64,000 bases of DNA from Litoribacter populi (GCF_007483685.1 NZ_VMKN01000001.1:372001-436000); one strand, 5' to 3'. Positions 55,000 to 64,000 are shown, counted from the stretch's first letter. Notes: generated by a model not told the origin, from the sequence alone. Numbers and translations: made by a program.

Positions 55000-57900
55000 A
55001 TGAGGAATTCCTTACTTAAATGTGTGATTGCGCTTGCAATGTTTATCTCCGCTTCAGGAGCATTGTTTGCACAAGGGGTTACTACTGCAAGTATGCAGGG
55101 TATAGTGACCGATGAGACAGGAGAGTCGCTTCCTGGCGCGAACGTAGTCGCCATTCACGAGCCATCCGGAACCCGCTACGGTGCTGTGACCAACGTGGAA
55201 GGTAGATTTGTATTGGCTAACGTAAGAGTGGGCGGTCCTTACCGTGTAGCTATCACTTACATTGGCTTTGAGGACAGAATCTTTGAAGGCATCCAACTTG
55301 CCCTTGGTCAAAACTATACTATCAACGCTAGAATGAGCGACGGTATGGATCTTGACGTAATTGAGGTAAGTGCTTCTAAGGATAAAGTGATGAACTCTGA
55401 TAGAACAGGTGCTTCTTTAAACCTTTCTAACGAGACGATCAACTCTCTACCTACTATTTCTAGAAGTATCAACGACTTTACCAGATTGACTCCACAGTCA
55501 AACGGTAACTCTTTCGCTGGTACCAGCTCTAGATTCAACAACTTTACCATTGACGGTAACATCTACAACAACAACTTCGGTCTTGGTTCTGGTCAGTTTG
55601 CCGGTGGCAACCCAGTATCTTTGGACGCTATCGAGGAAGTTCAGGTTAACCTTGCTCCTTATGACGTTCGTCAGGGTGGATTCACCGGTGCCGGTGTAAA
55701 CGCTGTAACAAGATCAGGAACAAATCAATTTACAGGTTCTGCTTACTACTTCTTGAGAAACGATCAAATGATCGGTAATAGAATCGGTGACAACTTTGTA
55801 AACCCTAGCGATGCTAGAAACGAAATCATGGGTTTTAGATTGGGCGGACCTATCATTAAGGACAAATTATTCTTCTTCGTAAACTACGAAAAAGAATCAG
55901 AAACCACTCCTCCTCCATTCTTGAGAAGAGCAGCTAGACCAGGTGAAACTCCTGATGGACAGTTTATTTCAAGAGTACCACTTGATCAGGCGTTATTTGT
56001 TCAGGATCAAATGAGAAGTGTTTACGGTTATGAAACTGGTGCTCCTGATTCTTATCCCTTTGCCTCTGAGCAGGAAAGATTCAACTTGAGATTGGATTAT
56101 AACATCAACAACAACAACAAGTTGACGTTGAGATATAACAACTACACGGCCTTTACCGACATCCCGACAAATGGTAACTCCATCCGTTATATCCAGACTA
56201 GATATTTCAACACCAACAGAACGGGTGTAGAAGGTATTAACTTCAGAAACGCCAACTATACCAACGACAGAAGAGTACAGTCAATGGTTGCTGAATTGAC
56301 TTCCAGAATCAGCAATAACATGTCTAACCAGTTGAATATTGGTTATACTTCAATCACCGACCCTAAGAGAGGTGTTCCAGGTGGACAGGATTTCCCTTTC
56401 ATCGAAGTAATGCAGCCAGATGCTTCTGGAAACCCACTTTACTACATGTCAATGGGTAACGAGTTGTTTACTGTAGGTAACTTGTTGGAAAACAATGTAC
56501 TTAACATCACTAACAACTTCTCTATCTACAAAGGAAGACATACTTATACCATCGGTGGTAACTTTGAATACATGACTTTTGACAACGCGTTCAACCCTGT
56601 ATTCAACGGCTTCTACAGATACGGTTCTTACGATGATTTCGTAGAAGGTGTGATCAACAGAAACCCTAACGTTTATCCAACTGCATTTGCAAAAGGTTTT
56701 GCCTTGGACGGTTCTACGACGCCTCCAACCGACGAAACTAGATTTGGTCAGCTAGGTGTTTACATTCAGGATGAATTCCAAGTTACTCCTCAGTTGAAAA
56801 TTACAGGTGGTTTGAGAGTCGATATGCCTTTCTACCCAATCAATATTCCAAGCAACCCCTTGTTGGATGAGTTGAATAAGGAGTTTGTTGGTCCTGATGG
56901 AAACACATTTGTTCCAGATGTTGCCCAATTCCCAAAGGTTAATCCTTTATTTTCTCCAAGAGTAGGTTTCAATTGGGACGTGACTGGTGACAGAACTACT
57001 CAAGTTAGAGGTGGTACAGGTGTCTTCTCCGGACGTATTCCTTTCGTATGGTTGTCAAACCAGGTGAATGGTTCAGGTGTGATCAGAGGTGGTTACGGTC
57101 TTGAAGGACAGGAAGTAATTGACGCTGGCATCGTATTCAACCCAGATGTAACGGCTTATACTCCTGAAAATCCAGCAACTACACTTTCCAATGAGCTTAA
57201 CCTTACTGACAGGAACTTTAGACTTCCTCAGGTATGGAGAACCAACCTTGGTGTGGACCAGGTACTTCCTTTCGGTATCATCGGTACATTTGACTTCATC
57301 TATTCTCAGGATGTGACTACACCTATTGCTTACAACGCAATTGTAAGAACACCTGACGGAACATTAGCTGGTCCTGACAATAGACCTTTCTGGAGCGGTA
57401 CCAACTATTCAAATGATCCTAATTTCAGAAACGTATTCTATTTGACTAACGCTTCTCAGAAAGCTGATTATTATTCCTTGACAGCACAGTTGTCTAAGCA
57501 ATTTGACGGTGGATTCTTCACTAGCATTGCTTATACAAGATCTAGATCAAGAGATTTGGATGCTTCAGGTGGTAGCCAGGCGATCTCTCTATGGCCAAAC
57601 ACGGTTCAGGTTGACAGAAATGCTCCTGAACTCGGATATGCAGGTTTTGATCAACCTCACAGATTGATTGCTAGCCTATCTTACCAGACTAACAATACTA
57701 CAGTGGGTGTGTTCTATGAAGGTGGAAATGCAGGTAGATATAGCTACACTTACTCGGGCAACTTCGGTGATGGATCCAACAGATTGATGTACGTTCCTAA
57801 CTCTGCCAATGAGTTAAACTTCCAAGAGTATGAATTGGGTGGTAGAATAGTAACAGTAGATGAGCAGAGACAAGTTTTGGATGCTTACATTGACCAAAGT

Positions 57901-58266
57901 GACTACTTGAGCGGTAGAAGAGGCCAATTGGCTGAAAGAAATGGAGCTATCTCTCCTTTCGTGCACAGATTTGACTTGAGAATCCTGCAGGATATCCATG
58001 TAGCTAGAGACGGTCAGCATAAGCTTCAGCTTTCTATGGACTTTACTAATATTGGTAACATGTTCAACCCTGACTGGGGTATCCCTCAGTTCCAGTGGCA
58101 AAACAACCTCTTGAACTACAGAGGTGTTAACGATGCAGGACAGCCGGTTTACAGAATGAACCCTAATCCTTCTACTACTGACTTCCCAACTGAATCCTTC
58201 CGTCAGTCAACTTCATTCGCAAACGTATGGAGAATGCAGGTAGGTGTTAGATACTTGTTTAATTAA
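55000..58266 (+). CDS. Oar-like TonB-dependent outer-membrane receptor, paralogue 2 (probably highly expressed)
   Basis: 1088 residues from ATG 55000. The start is fixed by a signal peptide (MRNSLLKCVIALAMFISASG) and by the promoter box at 54931. Same architecture as paralogue 1: regulatory-like domain with 'MQGIVTDETGESLPGANVVA', plug with 'RFNNFTIDGNIYNNNFG' and 'YDVRQGGFTGAGVNAVTRSG', and a barrel ending 'WRMQVGVRYLFN'. Codon use is sharply biased: of the first 14 Arg codons 10 are AGA and 2 CGT, while paralogue 1 uses CGG and CGA most often. This suggests very high expression, as for major outer-membrane proteins. Followed by a strong terminator. Confidence 0.93.
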   Translation: MRNSLLKCVIALAMFISASGALFAQGVTTASMQGIVTDETGESLPGANVVAIHEPSGTRYGAVTNVEGRFVLANVRVGGPYRVAITYIGFEDRIFEGIQLALGQNYTINARMSDGMDLDVIEVSASKDKVMNSDRTGASLNLSNETINSLPTISRSINDFTRLTPQSNGNSFAGTSSRFNNFTIDGNIYNNNFGLGSGQFAGGNPVSLDAIEEVQVNLAPYDVRQGGFTGAGVNAVTRSGTNQFTGSAYYFLRNDQMIGNRIGDNFVNPSDARNEIMGFRLGGPIIKDKLFFFVNYEKESETTPPPFLRRAARPGETPDGQFISRVPLDQALFVQDQMRSVYGYETGAPDSYPFASEQERFNLRLDYNINNNNKLTLRYNNYTAFTDIPTNGNSIRYIQTRYFNTNRTGVEGINFRNANYTNDRRVQSMVAELTSRISNNMSNQLNIGYTSITDPKRGVPGGQDFPFIEVMQPDASGNPLYYMSMGNELFTVGNLLENNVLNITNNFSIYKGRHTYTIGGNFEYMTFDNAFNPVFNGFYRYGSYDDFVEGVINRNPNVYPTAFAKGFALDGSTTPPTDETRFGQLGVYIQDEFQVTPQLKITGGLRVDMPFYPINIPSNPLLDELNKEFVGPDGNTFVPDVAQFPKVNPLFSPRVGFNWDVTGDRTTQVRGGTGVFSGRIPFVWLSNQVNGSGVIRGGYGLEGQEVIDAGIVFNPDVTAYTPENPATTLSNELNLTDRNFRLPQVWRTNLGVDQVLPFGIIGTFDFIYSQDVTTPIAYNAIVRTPDGTLAGPDNRPFWSGTNYSNDPNFRNVFYLTNASQKADYYSLTAQLSKQFDGGFFTSIAYTRSRSRDLDASGGSQAISLWPNTVQVDRNAPELGYAGFDQPHRLIASLSYQTNNTTVGVFYEGGNAGRYSYTYSGNFGDGSNRLMYVPNSANELNFQEYELGGRIVTVDEQRQVLDAYIDQSDYLSGRRGQLAERNGAISPFVHRFDLRILQDIHVARDGQHKLQLSMDFTNIGNMFNPDWGIPQFQWQNNLLNYRGVNDAGQPVYRMNPNPSTTDFPTESFRQSTSFANVWRMQVGVRYLFN

Positions 58267-58302
58267 TAAGTAGCTGGATATTAGTAGATAATTGAAAATA
58301 AG

Positions 58303-58336
58303 AAAAAGCGTCCCCGAAAGGTGGGCGCTTTTTTTA
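58303..58336 (+). terminator. Terminator of receptor 2
   Basis: AAAAAGCG-TCC / GG-GCGCTTTTT stem with a CGAAAGG-type loop, followed by a seven-T run. Confidence 0.88.
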
Positions 58337-58340
58337 TGAT

Positions 58341-58414
58341 AGGAGACGGAAGACGGAAGACGGAAGACCGATGACCGATGTGGGATGACCGGTGTCCGAT
58401 GGGGAGCTGAAGAC
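58341..58414 (+). repeat. AGACGGAAGACGG / GATGACCGATGTGGG repeat stretch
   Basis: Starts with three AGACGGA units, then ACCGATG and GGGATG units and a degraded tail. Same family as the array at 51151 and the stretches at 10175 and 39937. It lies between the receptor 2 terminator and the next promoter. Confidence 0.7.
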
Positions 58415-58455
58415 TGGTTAATTTTGGTCTAAATCTTTATTATTTCTGAGTAATA

Positions 58456-58488
58456 TTTAATTAGTTTTAATGAATTTCTATAAATTTG
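58456..58488 (+). promoter_or_regulatory. Promoter of the small exported protein gene
   Basis: TTTA (58456-58459), 21-bp spacer, TAAATTTG (58481-58488), an exact -7 match 18 bp before ATG 58507. The upstream TTG at 58486 lies inside the box, so it is not the start. Confidence 0.65.
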
Positions 58489-58506
58489 AGAAACCAATCC
58501 CTCTAT

Positions 58507-59229
58507 ATGTATAAAATGATTTTTGCCATTATGGCTCTAGTGACTTTGAGTTTTCCTGCTCTTTCCCAAAACCTTAACCTCAATGCCTATAAAAGATGGC
58601 CGGATATTGAAGTTGCTAACTTCGAGTCCCAATTGGATGGCATGAAGGCCCTTCCTCAGATTTATAGCAAGGCTCGTGGCGTGACAATCTTTGCGGCTAT
58701 CAACAACGTGAATAACCGTGCGCTACGTAAACTTAAGCTAGAAGCAGCCATGCTTGGTGCTGATGCTATTTATGTTTCCAACAATTATCAGAAAGGTGTG
58801 CAATTTTATTCCCCTGTTCAGGTAGCCTATACGGCCACACCTTATGTGAAGGAGCCTATCACAGTGGAAAGGGTAAAATCTTTGCTCCAAGACCGGAATT
58901 ACCATCCCCGAACCCTGACCCGTTACAACCGCAACAGGTTTGGTCCAAGCACAGACTCCATGCTCCATACAAAACAGCCTATGGAACTAGAAGAGCCTTA
59001 TGAGGAAAATGGGTATGTGTTCTTGGACTTGGCTTTAACCGACGTAAAGCGTCCCTACAGAGTCGTAAGGATCACCGAGCAGCAGATCATCCTAGCCCGA
59101 ATCATAAAGGCCGACAAGATCATCGAAAACTACGAATTGGTAGCCGTAGATGGCAAGAGAATCGAGGAGCTACCCGAAAAATCCAATAAAAGCGTGATGA
59201 AGCAGGTATTTCCTTTTGCAGGGGAATGA
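58507..59229 (+). CDS. Exported protein of unknown function
   Basis: 240 residues from ATG 58507 (ATG 58516 is equally possible). Signal peptide ends 'FPALSQ'. The N-terminal part has 'ALRKLKLEAAMLGADAIYV', a pattern reminiscent of RcsF/YbjQ-like small domains; the C-terminal half ('RPYRVVRITEQQIILARIIK') is beta-rich and unrecognised. A consensus promoter precedes it and a terminator follows, so it is an independent unit between the two receptor systems. Function unknown. Confidence 0.75.
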   Translation: MYKMIFAIMALVTLSFPALSQNLNLNAYKRWPDIEVANFESQLDGMKALPQIYSKARGVTIFAAINNVNNRALRKLKLEAAMLGADAIYVSNNYQKGVQFYSPVQVAYTATPYVKEPITVERVKSLLQDRNYHPRTLTRYNRNRFGPSTDSMLHTKQPMELEEPYEENGYVFLDLALTDVKRPYRVVRITEQQIILARIIKADKIIENYELVAVDGKRIEELPEKSNKSVMKQVFPFAGE

Positions 59230-59315
59230 TTTAAAGAGTTTCACGCGGCGTACGGAACGAATTTCGAAACGAGCGCTACGTTATACGATCCTAAGTAAGT
59301 GATCATAACTTTTTT

Positions 59316-59364
59316 AACCACGCATTGCTTACCCATATTTGGGGGAGTGATGCGTGGTTTTTTT
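59316..59364 (+). terminator. Terminator of the exported protein gene
   Basis: AACCACGCAT-GCTTACCC / GGGGGAGTG-ATGCGTGGTT stem of about 18 bp with loop ATATTT, followed by TTTTT. Confidence 0.88.
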
Positions 59365-59735
59365 AGGATTAGGTGGGGTATTCGTGGGAGTAATTGGGTT
59401 TATCAAGTTGTATCCCCATGGTTTCCTGCCAAGCTAATTATCAGAGAGATCGTTTGTAGGCTATGCCTTATTGTTTAAAATCCAATAGTCATAATTTACG
59501 AAATCAGGCAGGCGGGGTTAAGAGTGCATTAGTCTAACGATATCCCGTATTCGTCTAACTTAATTTATTTTAACTTAATTTTTACCCTTATTGTATCCTC
59601 ACTGGAGGAATGTCTAAATCAACATAGAGAGTAGATTTACCTGAGTCTAACCCAAGTGTTACGCTAGATTGATGTATAAATAAAAGACACCTCAACTAAG
59701 AAAGGCTCCTTTCGGGTAGGGTCGCAGATTAAGAC
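59365..59735. promoter_or_regulatory. Leader of the FecA-like receptor with four GTCTAA boxes
   Basis: GTCTAAC at 59532 and 59553 (start-to-start 21 bp), GTCTAAA at 59612 and GTCTAAC at 59645, the last 91 bp before the receptor ATG. The 21-bp pair matches the spacing of paired direct repeats bound by dimeric regulators such as LytTR proteins. No exact TAnnTTTG box was found here. Confidence 0.5.
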
Positions 59736-62081
59736 ATGTTAAGATTATTTTTGATTAGTTGTTTCATTCTTTCCGCTTCTATAAGTTATAGTCAAAATAT
59801 AACCATAAGCGGGACAGTTAAAAGTTCCGAAAACGGGGAAGTGTTGATAGGGGCTACGGTTCAGGATAATATTTCTCGGCGGGGAACAGTCACCAATCAG
59901 TTTGGCTACTATAGTTTTTCAAAGGATACCTCCATTACTTCACTATCTTTCAGTTATGTTGGGTTTCAGCCTGAGAAGGTGGAGTTTAATATTCTCAAAG
60001 ATACGGTATTGCATATCCAGCTTGAGCCATTAAATGAGCTGGATGAGGTAATTGTGGAAAGCTCAAGGAGTGAACCCATCCACGAAAGCGCTCAAATGGG
60101 AAACATCAATGTGCCTATTAGACAGATAAAATCAATGCCTGCACTTATGGGGGAGGTTGATGTGCTTAAAGTTCTTCAGTTATTGCCTGGGGTGCAGTCG
60201 GGGGTGGAAGGTGCCAGCGGACTTTATGTGCGGGGAGGAAGTCCCGACCAAAATCTGATCCTTCTTGATGGGGTACCGGTTTACAATGTCTCTCATTTAT
60301 TCGGATTCTTCTCCCTATTCAATGCTGATGCCTTAAACAATGTGGAATTAGTAAAGGGAGGATTTCCAGCCCGCTATGGTGGACGGTTGTCTTCTGTTAT
60401 TGATATCAATATGAAGGAGGGCAACATGAAAGAGTTCCATGGTGAAGGTGGAATTGGCTTGGTGGCATCGAGGCTTACCCTTGAAGGGCCTATCATAAAG
60501 GATAGAACATCCTTTCTCATTTCAGGAAGAAGGACGTATATAGACTATCTAGCCAAACCTTTAATTAGTAATTATTCTGATGGAGATAATTTAGGCTATT
60601 ATTTTTATGATGTCAATGCTAAGCTCAATCATATTGTAAATGATAAAAACCGCATATTTTTTAGCCTCTATGCAGGAGATGATGTTGGGTATTCAAAATC
60701 CGATAGGTCCCATGTCATTAACGGAGAAACTTTTACAGACAAAAGCGAATTCGGATTAAGCTGGGGAAATTTGATTTCGGCCCTAAGATGGAATCATGTA
60801 TTCTCCAACAAGCTATTTGGTAACTTTACGGCTTCCTATACCAAGTATAATTTTAGGCTTTTCAATGAAAATGACCATTCTCGAGTTGGTGGGGAGGAAG
60901 ATTTTGAAGATTATTATTTAGCTGATTACAGGTCTGGAATCCGGGATTATGCTCTCAAGGCTGATTTTGACTATATACCTAATTCCAATAATTATATCAG
61001 GTTTGGGCTCAGCAATATATTTCATCAGTTTTCTCCTGGAGTCTTTGCGGGAATTTCCAAAACAGACACTTTACAAAACTTGGGTGCCAACCAAATGGAC
61101 AGTCAGGAATATGCGGCCTATATAGAAAACGATATTGCGGTTACCAATACCCTGAAATTCAATGTAGGGTTGCACTATTCTGGATTTTTGGTAGACAATC
61201 AGCATTACAACTACCTTCAGCCTAGGTTGTCAGGCCGCTACATGCTTGATGAAAAGAGCTCAATTAAATTTTCTTTTGTGACAATGGCCCAATACGTCCA
61301 TTTATTGACTAATGCAGGGTTGGGCCTTCCCACTGATCTGTGGGTTCCTGTTACTTCAAATATTGGTCCCCAGCGTTCCTGGCAAGGCAGTCTTGGTTAT
61401 TTTAAAAGCCTGACCCATGGGCTTGAGTGGAGTGTGGAAGGGTACTATAAGGATATGAACGGATTGATTGAGTATCAGGATGGAGCATCTTTTCTACACA
61501 TTAATAAAAACTGGGAAGACTTGGTTGAAGTGGGGAGGGGGAGAAGTTATGGGTTGGAAATGTTTGTCCAAAAGAAACTTGGCAAAACGACTGGATGGCT
61601 TGGATATACCCTTTCAAAAACTGAGCGTAAGTTTGAAAATATCAATTTTAACCGCTGGTTTCCCTTCCGTTATGACAGGACACATGATGTGAGCTTAACG
61701 GTGTCGCATAAACTTTCCAGCAAAATACATTTATCTGGGACTTGGGTATATGGTACGGGGAATGCCATCTCTTTTCCTTCTACTATTTACCAAAGCACCA
61801 ATAATCCGGAGGTAGGCATAGCTCCAGGTCATGTGGAGCATTATGAATCCAGAAATAACTTTAGGGTCAGGGATTATCATCGACTTGATTTGGGGGTAAG
61901 CTTTGTAAAGGATACGAGGTGGGGTGTACGTACCTGGAACGTGTCAGTGTATAATGCCTATAACCGCATGAACCCGTTTTTTGTCGACATTGGCTTTAAT
62001 CAGCAAGCCGGCACCAAAATGATGGAACAATACTCCCTATTCCCAATATTACCATCTGTTATGTATGGGTTTAAGTTTTAA
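59736..62081 (+). CDS. FecA-like TonB-dependent receptor
   Basis: 781 residues. Signal peptide ends 'SISYSQ'. CarboxypepD_reg-like domain ('ISGTVKSSENGEVLIGATVQ', 20-105), then a plug with the classic 'SGLYVRGGSPDQNLILLDG' and 'VELVKGGFPARYGGRLSSV', and a barrel ending 'PILPSVMYGFKF'. The DUF4249 lipoprotein gene begins at the next base after the stop. This pair is a recurring Bacteroidota receptor system for an unknown ligand. ATG 59736 agrees with the signal peptide. Confidence 0.94.
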   Translation: MLRLFLISCFILSASISYSQNITISGTVKSSENGEVLIGATVQDNISRRGTVTNQFGYYSFSKDTSITSLSFSYVGFQPEKVEFNILKDTVLHIQLEPLNELDEVIVESSRSEPIHESAQMGNINVPIRQIKSMPALMGEVDVLKVLQLLPGVQSGVEGASGLYVRGGSPDQNLILLDGVPVYNVSHLFGFFSLFNADALNNVELVKGGFPARYGGRLSSVIDINMKEGNMKEFHGEGGIGLVASRLTLEGPIIKDRTSFLISGRRTYIDYLAKPLISNYSDGDNLGYYFYDVNAKLNHIVNDKNRIFFSLYAGDDVGYSKSDRSHVINGETFTDKSEFGLSWGNLISALRWNHVFSNKLFGNFTASYTKYNFRLFNENDHSRVGGEEDFEDYYLADYRSGIRDYALKADFDYIPNSNNYIRFGLSNIFHQFSPGVFAGISKTDTLQNLGANQMDSQEYAAYIENDIAVTNTLKFNVGLHYSGFLVDNQHYNYLQPRLSGRYMLDEKSSIKFSFVTMAQYVHLLTNAGLGLPTDLWVPVTSNIGPQRSWQGSLGYFKSLTHGLEWSVEGYYKDMNGLIEYQDGASFLHINKNWEDLVEVGRGRSYGLEMFVQKKLGKTTGWLGYTLSKTERKFENINFNRWFPFRYDRTHDVSLTVSHKLSSKIHLSGTWVYGTGNAISFPSTIYQSTNNPEVGIAPGHVEHYESRNNFRVRDYHRLDLGVSFVKDTRWGVRTWNVSVYNAYNRMNPFFVDIGFNQQAGTKMMEQYSLFPILPSVMYGFKF

Positions 62082-62990
62082 ATGACTATGAAGAAGATTA
62101 TAACTTTTGCGATTATTCTACTTTGTCTTTTTTCATGTCAAAGGTTTTTTGAAATGGAATTGCCCGACAAAGAGCCCCGCTTGGTGGTGAATGCTGATCT
62201 GAGGGCGGGAGAACCTGTAGAGGTTTTTGTAAGCCAAAGTAAGCATGTAATGGAAGTGGCAGATTTCCAAGCAGTGGACGATGCAAAGGTAGAGCTAATA
62301 GAAGACGGCGTCAGGTCTTATGAGTTAAGTTTAATTAGAGGAGAGGAAAATAATGATCCTATAAGTTACGGATCGGATAATATTGAAATTAAACCGGGAA
62401 GCGAATACCAGCTTATAGTGTCAAAGCCAGGGTTACCTACTGCCTCTGCCACTGTAAGGGTTCCATTTCCGGTTGAAATTGATAATGTTAATTTGACCAC
62501 CCGAATAATTGATCCATCCACCAGAGCCACTATTACAGATTTTATCCTTGAGTTTGAAGATCCATTGGAAGAGAATTTTTATGAAATCAGTGTTTATTAC
62601 CGAGGAGAAATGGATGTCAGTTGGCGGGATGATCCAATGGTTTTTGAAGAATTGGTAGAGTTGGAGGCTAAAAATCCAGTGTACCAAAAGGAATACCTTA
62701 TTGGTAGTACCAATCTGATTATTGATGACGTATTATTCAATGGTAGAAAAGCCCAAATAGATTTTTCTGGAGTATTGATGCCTGAACTTGAACTTGAGGT
62801 GACTATAACCCTGAGGTCAATTTCTAAAGAGTATTATGATTACGTACACACCTTGGCCTTGCAGCGATTTAACAGTCAAGACCCATTTTCACAGCCAGTT
62901 CAGGTGTATGATAATATTGTGGATGGGTACGGGATACTCGGGGCTAGTGCTTCCAAAAAATATGTTTTAACACATTTTGGAGAGACTTGA
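62082..62990 (+). CDS. DUF4249 lipoprotein, partner of the FecA-like receptor
   Basis: 302 residues, ATG directly after the receptor TAA (ATG 62088 is an alternative). Signal peptide with lipobox ('LLCLFSC', Cys near 19). DUF4249 features: 'EPRLVVNADLRAGEPVEVFVSQSK', Ig-like strands and 'SKEYYDYVHTLALQRFNSQD', ending '...GILGASASKKYVL'. Members are always found beside TonB receptors and may act as SusD-like surface partners. Operonic with the receptor. Confidence 0.92.
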   Translation: MTMKKIITFAIILLCLFSCQRFFEMELPDKEPRLVVNADLRAGEPVEVFVSQSKHVMEVADFQAVDDAKVELIEDGVRSYELSLIRGEENNDPISYGSDNIEIKPGSEYQLIVSKPGLPTASATVRVPFPVEIDNVNLTTRIIDPSTRATITDFILEFEDPLEENFYEISVYYRGEMDVSWRDDPMVFEELVELEAKNPVYQKEYLIGSTNLIIDDVLFNGRKAQIDFSGVLMPELELEVTITLRSISKEYYDYVHTLALQRFNSQDPFSQPVQVYDNIVDGYGILGASASKKYVLTHFGET

Positions 62991-63010
62991 ATTAATTTTT
63001 TAATGATTTG

Positions 63011-63038
63011 GTCTAAGTAATTTGTAAGTTAGTCTAAA
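63011..63038 (+). promoter_or_regulatory. Pair of GTCTAA boxes 21 bp apart before the terminal lipoprotein
   Basis: GTCTAAG at 63011 and GTCTAAA at 63032, the second 75 bp before ATG 63107. Same spacing as the pair at 59532/59553. Confidence 0.5.
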
Positions 63039-63106
63039 AAAGTTTTTAATATAAGGTAATAGTATCAAATTGATAGGAAATAAATGTTTAATATTTACTA
63101 TCTATT

Positions 63107-64000
63107 ATGAAAAAGAAATTACTTATATTTAAATTACTTGTTGTCCTACTCTTTGGGGGGTTGGCTTCTTGTCAGGATAATGGGCAAGATGACATAGGCT
63201 TAGATCAACTTGAAGTTCAAGATCCTTTTTATGAGGAAAAACTAAAGGAGTTGTCCTTGTTTTTTGGGGAAGTGTTTAGAAACTCAGAGGCTAGAGAGGA
63301 ACTTTTTAGTTTTGCAGATTTAGAAGAAAATTCTGGAGAAATAAACGTTAACTTAAGACAGCTTTTTGATGATGAGGTGACTGATCCATCAGGTAAAAGG
63401 TATTCTGCAATTGTAAATAGTTTTTATAATACTGGTAGAGAAAATCATCGCACAGAAGGTAGTGAAGAGTTTGATAGCTTCATAGAATTTATTCGGGAAA
63501 ATAATATCTCTATAACGGCTCCATATCTTGCCGAAAACTTCAATTTAGATGACTTGTCTAATATTACCATTTCTTGGTGGACTAATGAGATGGAACTAGA
63601 GCATATTGATGATTTAGAATGGAAGGGCGAATCTCCAGGATTTGTAGTTTCTATGAAAAATGCAGATAACCTTATAAATTTCAGACAAAAACAAACCGGA
63701 ATTAATTATATAGAAAATAATTTTGTTGTAACTAATGATGAGTATGCTATCGAAAATCCAACAATTGTTCTAGGAAATTTTGAAACAGAACAAAGTGATT
63801 TTGATGAGCCTATTCTTCTTCCTCCTCCTGGTGATGGAGGTGGTTATTTGCCTCCTCCAACTACTGGAGGTGTTCGTTGCCCAGATTTAACTCCAAGTTC
63901 TTACCTAACACTACAAATGCCGCACTTTAGGCTGACAAGTAATTTAAGAAGTTGGCCTAATGGTAATTATATGTACTTATGGAATATAACTGGAGAATAT
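63107..64000 (+). CDS. Lipoprotein of unknown function (3' end outside window)
   Basis: The frame is open from ATG 63107 through 298 codons to the last base. Signal peptide with lipobox ('GGLASC', Cys22) then 'QDNGQDDIG'. The body is acidic and helical for about 180 residues, then a Pro/Gly linker ('LLPPPGDGGGYLPPPTTGG', about 238-257) leads into a Cys-containing module that is cut off. I do not recognise the family. A GTCTAA pair lies upstream and the TonB/DUF4249 operon precedes it, so it may belong to the same regulated set. Confidence 0.8.
   Translation, partial: MKKKLLIFKLLVVLLFGGLASCQDNGQDDIGLDQLEVQDPFYEEKLKELSLFFGEVFRNSEAREELFSFADLEENSGEINVNLRQLFDDEVTDPSGKRYSAIVNSFYNTGRENHRTEGSEEFDSFIEFIRENNISITAPYLAENFNLDDLSNITISWWTNEMELEHIDDLEWKGESPGFVVSMKNADNLINFRQKQTGINYIENNFVVTNDEYAIENPTIVLGNFETEQSDFDEPILLPPPGDGGGYLPPPTTGGVRCPDLTPSSYLTLQMPHFRLTSNLRSWPNGNYMYLWNITGEY

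Overview
This window is chromosomal DNA from a member of the Bacteroidota, most likely order Cytophagales and probably a Cyclobacteriaceae-like bacterium (the family is an inference). The evidence is type IX secretion (T9SS) type B adhesins with gliding-motility-type C-termini, several PorP/SprF proteins, Oar-like and FecA-like TonB-dependent receptors with carboxypeptidase-regulatory N-domains, a TonB receptor/DUF4249 pair, and promoters of the Bacteroidota TTTG-N19-21-TAnnTTTG type. No rRNA, prophage, transposase or CRISPR array was seen.

Layout. 1-5.6 kb: the 3' part of a giant SprB-repeat adhesin and its PorP/SprF partner. 5.7-9.8 kb: a SpoU-type RNA methyltransferase, mutS and a PAS/LuxR regulator. 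9.9-10.9 kb: a tRNA cluster of Gly-GCC, Leu-UAA and three tandem Gly-UCC copies. 10.9-32 kb: mostly housekeeping genes: a lipoprotein, an exported superoxide dismutase, dapF, secA, a SPOR-like lipoprotein, two M20 amidohydrolases, rbfA, a LolC/E-like permease, a SNF2 helicase, an atypical alanine racemase, an M23 peptidase, a threonine dehydratase-like enzyme, a DmpA-type peptidase and an aldehyde dehydrogenase. 32.1 kb: a 39-codon gene with its own terminator. 32.7-39.9 kb: a second T9SS module of adhesin, PorP/SprF and a PorE-like protein with two OmpA domains. 40-43.4 kb: an envelope M23 peptidase and aspS. 43.4-49.8 kb: an AT-rich operon. 50-64 kb: a YhhN-family protein, two tandem Oar-like receptors, a small exported protein, a FecA-like receptor/DUF4249 pair and a truncated lipoprotein.

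The most unusual region is the minus-strand operon at 43.4-49.8 kb. It encodes a full-length lantibiotic dehydratase (LanB), two LytS-type sensor kinases, a LytTR response regulator and, last, a 45-residue Cys/Thr/Ser-containing peptide not previously called here. The genes are joined by ATGA overlaps. The two kinases are degenerate in complementary ways. One keeps the phospho-acceptor His but has lost the glycine-rich ATP lid. The other keeps the lid but has Lys in place of the His. No LanC, transporter or protease is present. The operon lies between a bidirectional terminator and a decayed copy of the yhhN 3' end, and it is clearly more AT-rich than its surroundings, which suggests acquisition by transfer. 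A modified-peptide signalling system is the leading hypothesis, not a demonstrated function.

Intergenic space is rich in repeats: a GGATGTCGGATGTG family (five perfect tandem copies just after a receptor promoter), a GTCATTGCGA-type REP/MITE element, long palindromic terminators, and GTCTAA boxes, two pairs of which are spaced exactly 21 bp, upstream of the receptor and lipoprotein genes.
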